DNA from: Streptomyces indicus
Lineage (GTDB): Bacteria > Actinomycetota > Actinomycetes > Streptomycetales > Streptomycetaceae
DNA: 64,000 nt
NCBI RefSeq assembly: GCF_900100315.1
Contig: NZ_FNFF01000023.1
Span: 1 to 64,000, forward strand
Direction of reading: 5' to 3'
Shown here: positions 24,668-33,526 of the stretch, one piece after another
Position numbering within the stretch: the first letter of the stretch is position 1
Layout: every line of letters begins with the position of its first letter
Notes under the pieces: model-generated
The model's database searches: none
What the model was told of the DNA's origin: nothing
The model's input: only the letters and a program-made list of their open reading frames with translations
Position numbers and translations under genes: made by a program

Positions 24668-26119
24668 TCAGACGTACGCCAGCAGCTCCCCGTCCGTCCG
24701 CTCCCACGCGGCCCGCAGTTCCCGCACCAACTCGGGCCGCGCGGCGGCCTTGTCGGCCTGCTCCCGTTCGTCGGCTGCGAGATCGAAGAGCTGGTCGCGG
24801 CCCGAGGTGCCGCGGTAGTACTTCCACGGCCCGCGGCGCAGCGCCCGTTCGCCCCGTACGCGCCAGAACAGATCCCGCTCCCCGACCTCCTCACCGCGCG
24901 TGAGGTACCCGGCGAGCGAGGTCCCGTCCAGCGGATACGCGGGATGCGGGCGCGCGCCGCCCAGTTCGAGCAGCGTCGCCGTCCAGTCCGGGGTGAAGAC
25001 GGGCAGCCGGCTCACCTGTCCGCCGTCGATCCGCGCGGGCCAGCGCAGCAGCGCCGGCACGCGGATGCCACCCTCCTGGAGCGAGCCCTTGTTGCCGCTG
25101 AGCGGCCAGTTGTAGGAGAAGCGCTCGCCGCCGTTGTCGGACGCGAAGAAGACGAGGGTGTCGCGCTCCTGCCCCGACTCCTTGAGCGCCCGCAGGACTT
25201 CACCGACGCTGCGGTCCAAGTCCTCCACCATCTCCTTGTACTTGGCGAGCGATCCGCCGTCCGCGTGCCACAGCGCCCGCCGGTCGCCGGCCTTGATCCG
25301 CCGTACGATCTCGGCGCTCTCCTCCTCGTCCCCATCCGCGATCCAAGGCCAGTGCGGGGTGGTGAAGTTGAGGTTCAGGAGCCAGGGCTGCTCGCCGTGC
25401 TCACGCCGTACGTAGTCGCTCGCCGCCTCCGTCAGGATCCGCGTGTAGTAGCGCAGGTCCTTGTACTCGGCGTCGCCCTCGCGCGCATCGCCGCGGAACA
25501 GGTCGTACTCGCCGCCGAGGCCCAGCTTCGAGTAGTACTCCAGGGCCCCGCCGAAGTTCCCGAAGAACTCGTCCCAGCCGGACTTGGTGGGGGAGTAGTC
25601 CGGCAGATAGCCGCAGTGCCACTTGCCGATCAGAGCGGTCGCGTAGCCCGCGTCGCGCAGCAGCGAGGCGAGCGTGGGATGCGTGGGCTCCAGGCCCACC
25701 GACTTGTCCGCGATGGGCTCGGCGAGCCCGCCCTCGGTCCGGCCGGGGTAGCGCCCGGTGTACAGGCTGAACCGGGTCGGCGAGCAGGTCGCGGACCCGC
25801 TGTACGCGTCGGTGAACCGCACGCCCTGGCGCCCGAGCCGGTCCAGGTGGGGGGTGCGGATGTGCGTCGATCCGTACGAGGAGAGGTCGGCCCAGCCGAG
25901 GTCGTCGCCCAGGATGAACAGGATGTTGGGCCGCCGTGAGGCCCGTCCCCGCGCCGCACGGAACGGCCGTTCCGACGGCGCGCCCTCCGCCGCACGCTCC
26001 CCGGCGGCGGCCCGCCCCGCGGCGGACACGCCCAAAGCGCTCGCTCCGACGGCGGCCCCGAGGGTGCGGCGGCTCAACTTGGCTGCGGACAGGGGTGATT
26101 GCTGCTCCTGCGAGCTCAC
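24668..26119 (-). CDS. secreted sulfatase (Cys-type), Tat signal
   Basis: An arylsulfatase-family hydrolase of about 483 residues. SRRTLGAAVGASALGVSAAG is a twin-arginine signal, so export in folded form is expected. The metal-binding start is ILFILGDDLGWADLSSYGST and the site of formylglycine formation is ATCSPTRFSLYTGRYPG (C-x-P-x-R). Further conserved parts are LIGKWHCGY, NFTTPHWPW and FFASDNGGERF. GTG 26119 is proposed because GGAG stands 5 bases upstream; ATG 26134 and an earlier GTG are alternatives. A formylglycine-generating enzyme elsewhere would be needed. The natural substrate is unknown. Confidence 0.9.
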   Translation of the reverse strand: MSSQEQQSPLSAAKLSRRTLGAAVGASALGVSAAGRAAAGERAAEGAPSERPFRAARGRASRRPNILFILGDDLGWADLSSYGSTHIRTPHLDRLGRQGVRFTDAYSGSATCSPTRFSLYTGRYPGRTEGGLAEPIADKSVGLEPTHPTLASLLRDAGYATALIGKWHCGYLPDYSPTKSGWDEFFGNFGGALEYYSKLGLGGEYDLFRGDAREGDAEYKDLRYYTRILTEAASDYVRREHGEQPWLLNLNFTTPHWPWIADGDEEESAEIVRRIKAGDRRALWHADGGSLAKYKEMVEDLDRSVGEVLRALKESGQERDTLVFFASDNGGERFSYNWPLSGNKGSLQEGGIRVPALLRWPARIDGGQVSRLPVFTPDWTATLLELGGARPHPAYPLDGTSLAGYLTRGEEVGERDLFWRVRGERALRRGPWKYYRGTSGRDQLFDLAADEREQADKAAARPELVRELRAAWERTDGELLAYV

Positions 26120-26592
26120 GATGTCTCCAGACATGGCGATACGAGCCCGCCCGGACGCACCGAAGCGGCGCACGGCAGGGCGGGGTCAGCGGGAAGAACG
26201 GGGGCAAGTCCCCGTAAGAGAAGGCGAGTTCAGAAACCCGGACTCAGACACCCGAGTTCAGAACGCCGGATTCAGAAGGCGCTCACGCGCAACAGATCGC
26301 GCTCGCGACACGGACCAGGTCGACGTGGCGGCGAGCAACGAGCGGGACCGGACGGCCACCGAGAGGCTGCATGACGCAGGAGCGTGTCCGAGTCGCCGCG
26401 CACCTGTCAACGGCTGTCCGGACTGCGGACCCGCCGCAGCGCTCCGGGACGGGCCGGCCCAGAGCATCACGCGCGGCGTCCCCCGTACGTACCCCCAGAA
26501 ATCGCGAAGTCACTCTCCGTGCCCTTGGCTCGACTGTGCGTACGTGCGCCATACCGCGCCCCCGTCTGCGCATCCGTCAAGGAGAGAGACGC
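26120..26592. other. divergent intergenic region
   Basis: About 470 bp between the leftward sulfatase and the rightward secreted protein. Short imperfect repeats based on TTCAGAA(A/C)(C/G)CCG occur at 26226-26279. Otherwise only promoters are expected; no gene is supported. Confidence 0.6.
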
Positions 26593-27699
26593 ATGAAGCC
26601 CCACATACCCGCCGCGCTGCTCGCCACGGCTCTCACGGCCACCGCCCTCGCCCTGCCCGCCGCCTCCGCGGCCGCCGAGCCCACCCCGCCCCCGGCCGCC
26701 GCGGGCGAGAAGACCGCCCCCGTCGACGGCGGCATCGTCAAGCTCGACCTCGACGCGAAGCTGCTCGCCGACCTCAAGGCGCAGGGCCTGGTCCTGACGC
26801 AGCTCACCGCCGACTGCCAGGTCCCCAAGGACGAGCAGGGCAAGGAGCTGCTCCAGCTCGCCACCGGCCTCAGCCTCGGTGTGCAGGCCGGCGGCCTCGC
26901 GACCGTGGACGCCAAGGTCGCCGGCAACCTGGAGCTCGCGAAGACCTGCCTCGGCCTGGTGAACACCAAGGCCAAGACCGCCGTGCTGCTCAAGGACCTC
27001 AAGGCCGACCTGACGGCCGGCGCGATCGTGGGCACCCTGGCCGACGCGAAGGCCTCGGCCGAGGTGAAGCTCGGCACGTTCACCGCCCCGAAGCTCACCA
27101 AGGGCAACGTCGACGTCAAGACGAACAGCGTGAAGCTCGACGCGGACGTCAAACTCGACGCCGACATCGCCGCCAAGCTCAACGCCGACCTCGGCGTGAA
27201 CGTCTTCGTCGGCGGCTCCCCGCTCCTGAACGTCGACGCCCAGCTCTCGCTGCTCAACGACATCGACCTGCTCGCGGTCCTCGGCCTCAAGCTCGACGCC
27301 AACGTCGGCGCGAAGATCGAGGGCGGCCTGCTCGGCACGGTCGGCGGCGTCCTCGGCGGCCTGCTCGGCGGCGCCCAGCCGCCCGCTTCCCAGCCGCCCG
27401 TCTCCCAGCCGCCCGTCTCCCAGCCGCCGACCCCGACGGCGAGCCCGAGTGTGAGCTCGACCACCGGCCCGGCGGACCGCGGGGCGCACCGCCCCGCCGA
27501 GCCGACCCTCATCTACGAGTCGAGCTACTACAACACCAGCACCATGTACCCGACGATCCCGTCGGTCCAGGACCTCCCCGAGGTCACGGTCCCCGAGGTG
27601 CCGGTGCCCACGGTCTCCGACGTCCCGGAGGTGTCCGAGGTGCCCGAGGTGCCCGACGTGTCCTCGAGCCTGATCCCCTCGGTGGACCCGCAGGACTGA
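26593..27699 (+). CDS. secreted protein of unknown function with Pro-rich C-terminus
   Basis: A 368-residue exported protein; residues 1-28 form a Sec signal ending LPAASAAAE. The mature part (about 45-265) is rich in Lys, Leu, Ala and Asp, with repeated amphipathic stretches such as KLDLDAKLLADLKAQG, VKLDADVKLDADIAAKLNAD and NVDAQLSLLNDIDLLAVLGL. Its three cysteines include one pair (DCQVP and KTCLGL) that may bond. The tail has QPPVSQPPVSQPP, then SSYYNTSTMYPTIPS and a run of PEV/PTV repeats. There is no LPxTG or membrane anchor. AAGGAGAG lies 6 bases before ATG 26593. No family recognised. Confidence 0.75.
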   Translation: MKPHIPAALLATALTATALALPAASAAAEPTPPPAAAGEKTAPVDGGIVKLDLDAKLLADLKAQGLVLTQLTADCQVPKDEQGKELLQLATGLSLGVQAGGLATVDAKVAGNLELAKTCLGLVNTKAKTAVLLKDLKADLTAGAIVGTLADAKASAEVKLGTFTAPKLTKGNVDVKTNSVKLDADVKLDADIAAKLNADLGVNVFVGGSPLLNVDAQLSLLNDIDLLAVLGLKLDANVGAKIEGGLLGTVGGVLGGLLGGAQPPASQPPVSQPPVSQPPTPTASPSVSSTTGPADRGAHRPAEPTLIYESSYYNTSTMYPTIPSVQDLPEVTVPEVPVPTVSDVPEVSEVPEVPDVSSSLIPSVDPQD

Positions 27700-27711
27700 C
27701 CCACTGCCGGA

Positions 27712-27742
27712 AGCCCCTCGAACGTCCCACGTCCGAGGGGCT
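27712..27742 (+). terminator. terminator before purF
   Basis: AGCCCCTCG and CGAGGGGCT enclose a 13-base loop just after the secreted-protein stop. Confidence 0.75.
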
Positions 27743-27802
27743 TCCCGTACGTTCGTACGAAGATCCAGGGGTACCGCATTCGGAGCATGGGTCGATCTCG
27801 CC

Positions 27803-27808
27803 TACACT
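27803..27808 (+). promoter_or_regulatory. -10 box of a probably leaderless purF promoter
   Basis: TACACT lies 7 bases before the GTG of purF and no ribosome binding site intervenes, so transcription should begin near the start codon. Confidence 0.6.
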
Positions 27809-27815
27809 CGTGGAC

Positions 27816-29345
27816 GTGCCACGTGGTGACGGACGACTCAGCCACGACCTGCTCCCCGGCGAGAAGGGCCCCCAGGACGCTTGTGGCGTCTTCGGTGTCT
27901 GGGCTCCCGGCGAAGAGGTCGCGAAACTTACCTACTTCGGGCTCTACGCCCTCCAACACCGAGGCCAGGAATCCGCGGGAATCGCGGTCAGCAATGGTTC
28001 TCAGATCCTCGTCTTCAAGGACATGGGACTCGTCTCCCAGGTCTTCGACGAGACCTCTCTCGGCTCGCTCCAGGGTCATATCGCGGTCGGTCACGCCCGC
28101 TACTCGACCACTGGTGCCTCGGTCTGGGAGAACGCACAGCCGACCTTCCGCGCCACCGCGCACGGCTCCATCGCGCTCGGCCACAACGGCAACCTGGTCA
28201 ACACGGCCCACCTCGCCGAGCTGGTCGCCGAGCTGCCCCAGGACCACAGCAGCCGTTCCGTCAAGGTCGCCGCGACCAATGACACCGACCTCGTCACCGC
28301 GCTCCTCGCGGGCCAGCAGGACGCGGACGGCAAGCCGCTGACCATAGAGGAAGCGGCCGCCAAGGTCCTGCCCGAGGTCCGCGGCGCGTTCTCCCTCGTC
28401 TTCATGGACGAGGGCACGCTGTACGCGGCCCGCGACCCGCAGGGCATCCGCCCGCTGGTCCTCGGCCGCCTCGAGCGCGGCTGGGTGGTGGCCTCCGAGT
28501 CCGCCGCCCTCGACATCTGCGGCGCCGCGTACGTCCGCGAGGTCGAGCCCGGCGAGCTCATCGCCATCGACGAGAACGGGCTGCGCACCTCCCGCTTCGC
28601 CGAGGCCAAGCCCAAGGGCTGCGTCTTCGAGTACGTGTACCTCGCGCGCCCCGACACCGACATCGCGGGCCGCAACGTGTACCTCTCCCGCGTGGAGATG
28701 GGCCGCCGCCTCGCCAAGGAAGCGCCCGTCGAGGCCGACCTGGTGATAGCGACCCCGGAGTCCGGCACCCCCGCCGCGATCGGCTACGCCGAGGCCAGCG
28801 GCATCCCGTACGGCTCGGGCCTGGTCAAGAACGCCTACGTGGGCCGCACCTTCATCCAGCCCTCGCAGACGATCCGCCAGCTCGGCATCCGTCTGAAGCT
28901 CAACCCGCTCAAGGAAGTCATCAAGGGCAAGCGCCTGGTGGTCGTCGACGACTCGATCGTCCGCGGCAACACGCAGCGCGCGCTGGTCCGGATGCTGCGG
29001 GAAGCGGGAGCGGCCGAGGTCCACATCCGCATCTCCTCGCCGCCCGTGAAGTGGCCCTGCTTCTTCGGCATCGACTTCGCGACCCGCGCCGAGCTCATCG
29101 CCAACGGCATGACGGTCGACGAGATCGCCACCTCGCTCGGCGCCGACTCCCTCTCGTACATCTCCATCGACGGCATGATCGAGGCGACCACCATCGCCAA
29201 GCCGAACCTGTGCCGCGCCTGCTTCGACGGCGAGTACCCGATGGAGCTCCCCGACCCCGAACTCCTCGGCAAGCAGCTCCTGGAGACGGAACTGGCGGCG
29301 GGCGCCGCCGCCACGGCTGCGACCGACGCGATCCGCCGGCCGTAA
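27816..29345 (+). CDS. purF: amidophosphoribosyltransferase
   Basis: Catalyses the first committed step of purine synthesis, PRPP plus glutamine to phosphoribosylamine. The protein has 509 residues with a 22-residue propeptide (PRGDGRLSHDLLPGEKGPQD) before the catalytic Cys23 of ACGVFGVW; the mature enzyme would start with this Cys. The PRPP loop is RLVVVDDSIVRGNTQRA. Cysteines in CVFEY, WPCFFG and NLCRACF match the iron-sulfur cluster ligands of the Bacillus-type enzyme. GTG 27816 follows a -10 box; the very long upstream frame is not coding. Confidence 0.97.
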   Translation: MPRGDGRLSHDLLPGEKGPQDACGVFGVWAPGEEVAKLTYFGLYALQHRGQESAGIAVSNGSQILVFKDMGLVSQVFDETSLGSLQGHIAVGHARYSTTGASVWENAQPTFRATAHGSIALGHNGNLVNTAHLAELVAELPQDHSSRSVKVAATNDTDLVTALLAGQQDADGKPLTIEEAAAKVLPEVRGAFSLVFMDEGTLYAARDPQGIRPLVLGRLERGWVVASESAALDICGAAYVREVEPGELIAIDENGLRTSRFAEAKPKGCVFEYVYLARPDTDIAGRNVYLSRVEMGRRLAKEAPVEADLVIATPESGTPAAIGYAEASGIPYGSGLVKNAYVGRTFIQPSQTIRQLGIRLKLNPLKEVIKGKRLVVVDDSIVRGNTQRALVRMLREAGAAEVHIRISSPPVKWPCFFGIDFATRAELIANGMTVDEIATSLGADSLSYISIDGMIEATTIAKPNLCRACFDGEYPMELPDPELLGKQLLETELAAGAAATAATDAIRRP

Positions 29346-29401
29346 GCGTTTCTCAGTGAGCACCCGCTCTCTCATCACCTCGACCCGAAAGATCCCAGGC
29401 A

Positions 29402-30484
29402 ATGTCTGAGACCACTCCGTCCGGTGCCTCGTACGCAGCTGCAGGCGTCGACATCGAAGCGGGCGACCGCGCCGTCGAGCTGATGAAGGAGTGGGTGAAG
29501 AAGACGCAGCGCCCCGAGACCACCGGTCTCGGCGGCCTCGGCGGGTTCGCCGGCCTCTTCGACGCCTCGGCGCTCAAGCGCTTCGAGCGCCCGCTGCTCG
29601 CCTCGGCCACCGACGGCGTCGGTACGAAGGTGGACATCGCCCGCCAGCTCGGCGTCTACGACACCATCGGCCACGACCTCGTCGCGATGGTCATGGACGA
29701 CATCGTGGTCTGCGGCGCCGAGCCGCTGTTCATGACCGACTACATCTGCGTGGGCAAGGTCCACCCGGAGCGGGTCGCCTCGATCGTGAAGGGCATCGCC
29801 GAGGGCTGCGTCCTCGCGGGCTGCGCCCTGGTCGGCGGCGAGACGGCGGAGCACCCGGGCCTGCTCGGCCCGGACGACTTCGACGTCGCGGGCGCGGGTA
29901 CGGGCGCCGTGGAGGCGGACCGAGTCCTGGGCGCGGACCGTATCCGTACGGGGGACGCGGTCATCGCCATGGCGTCCTCGGGTCTTCACTCCAACGGGTA
30001 CTCGCTCGTGCGGCACGTCCTCTTCGACCGCGCGGGCATGCGCCTGGAGCAGCAGGTCGACGAGCTCGGCCGCACCCTCGGCGAGGAGCTCCTGGAGCCC
30101 ACGAAGATCTACTCCCTGGACTGCCTGGCCCTGATGCGCACGGCCGAGGTGCACGCGTTCAGCCACGTCACGGGCGGCGGCCTCGCGGCCAACCTGGCCC
30201 GCGTCATCCCCGACGCGCTGCACGCGACCGTGGACCGCTCCACGTGGACCCCGGACCCGATCTTCGACCTGGTCGGCAAGGCGGGCGCGGTGGAGCGCCT
30301 GGAGCTGGAGAAGACGCTCAACATGGGCGTCGGCATGATCGCGATCGTCCCGCAGGAGTCCGCGGACGTGGCCGTCCAGACCCTGGCCGACCGCGGTGTC
30401 GAGGCCTGGGTCGCGGGCGAGATCACCGAGCGCGGCGACCACGCGTCGGGCGCGGAGATGGTGGGCGACTACGCCTCGGCCTGA
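29402..30484 (+). CDS. purM: phosphoribosylformylglycinamidine cyclo-ligase
   Basis: AIR synthetase closes the imidazole ring of FGAM using ATP, the step after PurSQL. The 360-residue protein has YAAAGVDIEAGDRAVELMK, the motif LLASATDGVGTK (near residue 67), VMDDIVVCGAEPLFMTDY, LVGGETAEHPG and the C-terminal HVTGGGLAANLARVIP. It follows purF by 56 bp and is probably co-transcribed. The ATG has only a weak AG-rich ribosome binding site. Confidence 0.97.
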   Translation: MSETTPSGASYAAAGVDIEAGDRAVELMKEWVKKTQRPETTGLGGLGGFAGLFDASALKRFERPLLASATDGVGTKVDIARQLGVYDTIGHDLVAMVMDDIVVCGAEPLFMTDYICVGKVHPERVASIVKGIAEGCVLAGCALVGGETAEHPGLLGPDDFDVAGAGTGAVEADRVLGADRIRTGDAVIAMASSGLHSNGYSLVRHVLFDRAGMRLEQQVDELGRTLGEELLEPTKIYSLDCLALMRTAEVHAFSHVTGGGLAANLARVIPDALHATVDRSTWTPDPIFDLVGKAGAVERLELEKTLNMGVGMIAIVPQESADVAVQTLADRGVEAWVAGEITERGDHASGAEMVGDYASA

Positions 30485-30611
30485 CCGCCCCGCGCATGTG
30501 ACGGCGCCTGCTCCCTGGTGGGGCGGGCGCCGTTTCGCGTCTCCGCCGCGCGCCGCTTCTCATCTCCCGGGCTGAGTGGGCACGCCATCGCAGGCCGGGT
30601 GAGAGCAGCAC

Positions 30612-30648
30612 AGGACCCGGTCCGGCAGAAAGCACCGGACCGGGTCCT
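30612..30648. terminator. bidirectional terminator between purM and the DUF3073 gene
   Basis: AGGACCCGGTCCGG and CCGGACCGGGTCCT are a perfect 14-bp stem with a 9-base loop between two convergent genes. Confidence 0.85.
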
Positions 30649-30666
30649 GTTAACGCAACAAAAAGG

Positions 30667-30918
30667 TCAAGCGCCGCGGCGCTGCGACGACGGAGGGTCC
30701 GACTCCTCGTCGTCCTCGTCGTCGTCGTTGTACAGATCCGCGTACTGGGCGTACGGGTCGTCTTCCTCGTCGTCCTCGAACGGCTCACCATTCGGCGGCT
30801 GCTGCGAAGTCGATGCGCCCAGCTCGCTGGCCAGACGCGACAGATCAGTCCCGCCGGTGCTGTACTTCAGCTGGCGGGCGACCTTCGTCTGCTTGGCCTT
30901 TGCCCGGCCGCGCCCCAT
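30667..30918 (-). CDS. DUF3073 domain protein
   Basis: An 83-residue actinobacterial protein of unknown role. It begins GRGRAKAKQTKVARQLKYS, a basic and possibly nucleic-acid-binding segment. It continues TDLSRLASELG and ends in a strongly acidic stretch (EDDEEDDPYAQYADLYNDDD) and SQRRGA. The ATG at 30918 is chosen because AAGGGGGT lies 7 bases upstream and homologues start there; the frame is open for 42 more codons. The basic head and acidic tail suggest a small partner of RNA or basic proteins, but this is inference. Confidence 0.9.
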   Translation of the reverse strand: MGRGRAKAKQTKVARQLKYSTGGTDLSRLASELGASTSQQPPNGEPFEDDEEDDPYAQYADLYNDDDEDDEESDPPSSQRRGA

Positions 30919-31213
30919 GGCTCGACCCCCTTGGATATGGGGCGCGCTGGCCCCAGAGTCTTGACACGCGTTCATGATCAGGAACGGACTCTCCGTGGAG
31001 AGACCGTGCCGTAGAGCTTCAACGGTACCTGCTTCAGCGCCCATACGGTACGCCGCCCACAGGACGCGCCTGCTGCGAGGAGCCGCAGAATGCCCTGTCC
31101 CCGCTGGTCAGCCCCGATTTTAACCTGTTCTTGTCATGCGACCCGCCGACGGGCGTGAGGCTTGTCTCGTCGATGACGGTATGCCACGCCCGGCGACAGC
31201 CTCCACCGGCCGT

Positions 31214-31252
31214 GCCGCGGCCCCTTTGAGCGCGCTCGAACAGGGCCGCGGC
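31214..31252 (-). terminator. terminator after vdh
   Basis: GCCGCGGCCC and GGGCCGCGGC form the outer stem, with an inner GAGCGCGCTC palindrome, just past the vdh stop on the minus strand. The 295 bases between it and the DUF3073 start hold an AT-rich patch (31117-31130) that may be promoter; no gene is seen. Confidence 0.7.
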
Positions 31253-31259
31253 AGAGCCC

Positions 31260-32372
31260 TCAGACCCGTGCGGCCCGCGCGGCGGCCGCCGCCTCCGCGA
31301 TCCGCTGCTCCGCGATCCGGTCCGCCGCCGCGGCCGGCGGGATGCCGTCCGCCTTGGCGCGCTCGAAGATCGCCAGCGTCGTGTCGTAGATCTTCGCGGC
31401 CTTGGTCTTGCAGCGGTCGAAGTCGAAGCCGTGCAGCTCGTCGGCTACCTGGATCACGCCGCCGGCGTTCACCACGTAGTCGGGCGCGTAGAGGATGCCG
31501 CGGTCCGCGAGGTCCTTCTCGACGCCCGGGTGCGCGAGCTGGTTGTTGGCCGCACCGCAGACGATCTTCGCGGTGAGCACCGGCACGGTGTCGTCGTTCA
31601 GGGCGCCGCCCAGCGCGCACGGGGCGTAGATGTCGAGGCCTTCGACGCGGATCAGCGCCTCGGTGTCGGCGACCGAGGTCACCACGCCCGGGTGCTTGTC
31701 GAGGATCCGCTGCACGGACTCCCCGCGCACGTCCGTGATGACGATCTCTGCGCCCTCGGCGACGAGGTGCTCCACGAGGTGGTGGCCGACCTTGCCGACG
31801 CCCGCGATGCCGACCTTGCGGCCGCGCAGCGACGGGTCGCCCCACAGGTGCTGGGCGCTGGCGCGCATGCCCTGGTAGACGCCGAAGGCGGTGAGGACCG
31901 AGGAGTCGCCGGCGCCGCCGTTCTCGGGGGAGCGGCCGGTGGTCCAGCGGCACTCGCGCGCGACGACGTCCATGTCGGCGACGTACGTGCCGACGTCGCA
32001 GGCCGTGACGTAGCGGCCGCCGAGGGAGGCGACGAAACGGCCGTAGGCGAGGAGCAGTTCCTCCGTCTTGATCTTCTCGGGATCCCCGATGATCACGGCC
32101 TTGCCGCCGCCGTGGTCGAGCCCGGCCATGGCGTTCTTGTACGACATCCCGCGCGCGAGGTTGAGGGCGTCGGCGACGGCCTCGGCCTCCGTGGCGTACG
32201 GGTAGAAGCGGGTGCCGCCGAGGGCGGGACCCAGAGCGGTCGAGTGGAGGGCGATGACGGCCTTGAGGCCGCTCGCCCGGTCCTGGCAGAGCACTACCTG
32301 CTCATGGCCGCCCTGGTCCGACTGGAACAGGGTGTGCAGCACGTCGGCAGGGGCGCCGGTCACTTCGGTCAC
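31260..32372 (-). CDS. vdh: valine dehydrogenase (branched-chain amino acid dehydrogenase)
   Basis: An NAD-dependent deaminating enzyme of the Glu/Leu/Phe/Val dehydrogenase family. It turns valine into 2-oxoisovalerate and feeds acyl precursors and nitrogen in Streptomyces. Residues PALGGTRFYPY, the catalytic-lysine segment ARGMSYKNAMAGLDHGGGKA, the dinucleotide fold KVGIAGVGKVGHHLVEHLV and CGAANNQLA are all present. GTG 32372 (370 residues) is preferred because GGGAG stands 8 bases upstream; ATG 32387, five codons earlier, lacks a ribosome binding site. Its position two genes from bldC agrees with the known vdh locus. Confidence 0.93.
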   Translation of the reverse strand: MTEVTGAPADVLHTLFQSDQGGHEQVVLCQDRASGLKAVIALHSTALGPALGGTRFYPYATEAEAVADALNLARGMSYKNAMAGLDHGGGKAVIIGDPEKIKTEELLLAYGRFVASLGGRYVTACDVGTYVADMDVVARECRWTTGRSPENGGAGDSSVLTAFGVYQGMRASAQHLWGDPSLRGRKVGIAGVGKVGHHLVEHLVAEGAEIVITDVRGESVQRILDKHPGVVTSVADTEALIRVEGLDIYAPCALGGALNDDTVPVLTAKIVCGAANNQLAHPGVEKDLADRGILYAPDYVVNAGGVIQVADELHGFDFDRCKTKAAKIYDTTLAIFERAKADGIPPAAAADRIAEQRIAEAAAAARAARV

Positions 32373-32605
32373 GGTGGTGACTCCCATGGATATTGCGGCG
32401 GTTGGAGCGGCTTCCTGTGGGTGGGGAGGCCGTTGGACAGCAGATTAAGACCTGTCGTGCCTCCCCAGCACCGCAGTGCTGCGGATCACTCTCTCGCGAG
32501 CGGGTGCCGTGGGACGATTCCGTTGGGTTCCGGGCGGGTTTCCGCGGCAGGTCCGCCAGGCGGCCGACGGCGTTTCCGAGCGGCCCGGCAGGGGAGGGAG
32601 CAGGC

Positions 32606-33526
32606 GTGCCCAAGGTTTCGGCGGTGTGCGTCCCCTACACGTCCTATCTGCGCGTGTACGAGCCGCTGGCCGCGTTCCCCGAGCCCGAGCGCTCGCACTG
32701 GCTGCGGTACGCGGAGCGCGGGCAGCGCCCCTCGTACCAGGACGAACTGCGCCGCTCCCTGCGCGACTTGGTGCCCACCCCGCCCGTCCCGGTCCCCGTC
32801 CACGAGAGCAGCGACGCCTTCGTCCTCCAGGTCGACGGGGTGCTGTGCGTGTGCCCCTGGCGCACCCGGCTGCGCGGCTGGCAGGCGCTGGGCGCCCTGG
32901 ACGAGCAGCTGCCGCGGCCGGTGCTCGACGCGGTGCTGCCGCCGGTGGTCCGTCGGCAGACCGCCCAGGACTACGCGTCCTGGCTGGAGCGCAACCCGGA
33001 CGCCCGCCCTTGGATCCGCCAGGCGACCTGGCACGTCCCGCTGAGCTGGTTCGTCCTCTTCTCCGACGAGGAGCGCAGGTACGAGGAGAAGTACGCGTAC
33101 GAAGAGGAGCACGCGTACGAGGAGACGCGCGCGCACGAGGAGCAGCGCGTCCACGGGGAAGAGGCGGGCACCGGCGGGGCCGCGCCCCTGCTGCGCTACC
33201 GCACACCGATGGTGCAGGCCCGGCGCAGGGTCGCGCGGGCGCTGCGGACCCTGCGCGAGCACTTCGACGAGGGGCCGCTGGTCGAGGGCGTGACGGACGT
33301 CGGGCGGTGGCTCGAAGAGTTCCATCCGCGCTCGCTCGTCGAGCTGGACTACGGCGGCCTGGTGCACGCCCTGCCCTCCGACCACCTCGACGAGGACCAC
33401 TCGGCCGCGGACGTGGCGGCGGGGATCGCCGCGCTGCGTGAAGGCGACGGGGACGAGGCGGGTGCCGTGTATGCACGGCTTATGGACCGGTGGCGGGCCG
33501 TCCGCGCACGGCAGTTCGCAAACTGA
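32606..33526 (+). CDS. conserved hypothetical protein with a YEE-rich insert
   Basis: A 306-residue soluble protein of a Streptomyces family without known function. It starts PKVSAVCVPYTSYLRVYEPL and shows AFVLQVDGVLCVCPWRTRLR and RQATWHVPLSWFVLFSDEER. A charged tract of Tyr-Glu-Glu repeats (about residues 152-185) precedes RYRTPMVQARRRVARALRTL. The C-terminus, ELDYGGLVHALPSDHLDEDH, is conserved-looking. GGGGAGGGAG before the GTG supports the start. It is divergent from vdh and upstream of bldC. Confidence 0.8.
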   Translation: MPKVSAVCVPYTSYLRVYEPLAAFPEPERSHWLRYAERGQRPSYQDELRRSLRDLVPTPPVPVPVHESSDAFVLQVDGVLCVCPWRTRLRGWQALGALDEQLPRPVLDAVLPPVVRRQTAQDYASWLERNPDARPWIRQATWHVPLSWFVLFSDEERRYEEKYAYEEEHAYEETRAHEEQRVHGEEAGTGGAAPLLRYRTPMVQARRRVARALRTLREHFDEGPLVEGVTDVGRWLEEFHPRSLVELDYGGLVHALPSDHLDEDHSAADVAAGIAALREGDGDEAGAVYARLMDRWRAVRARQFAN

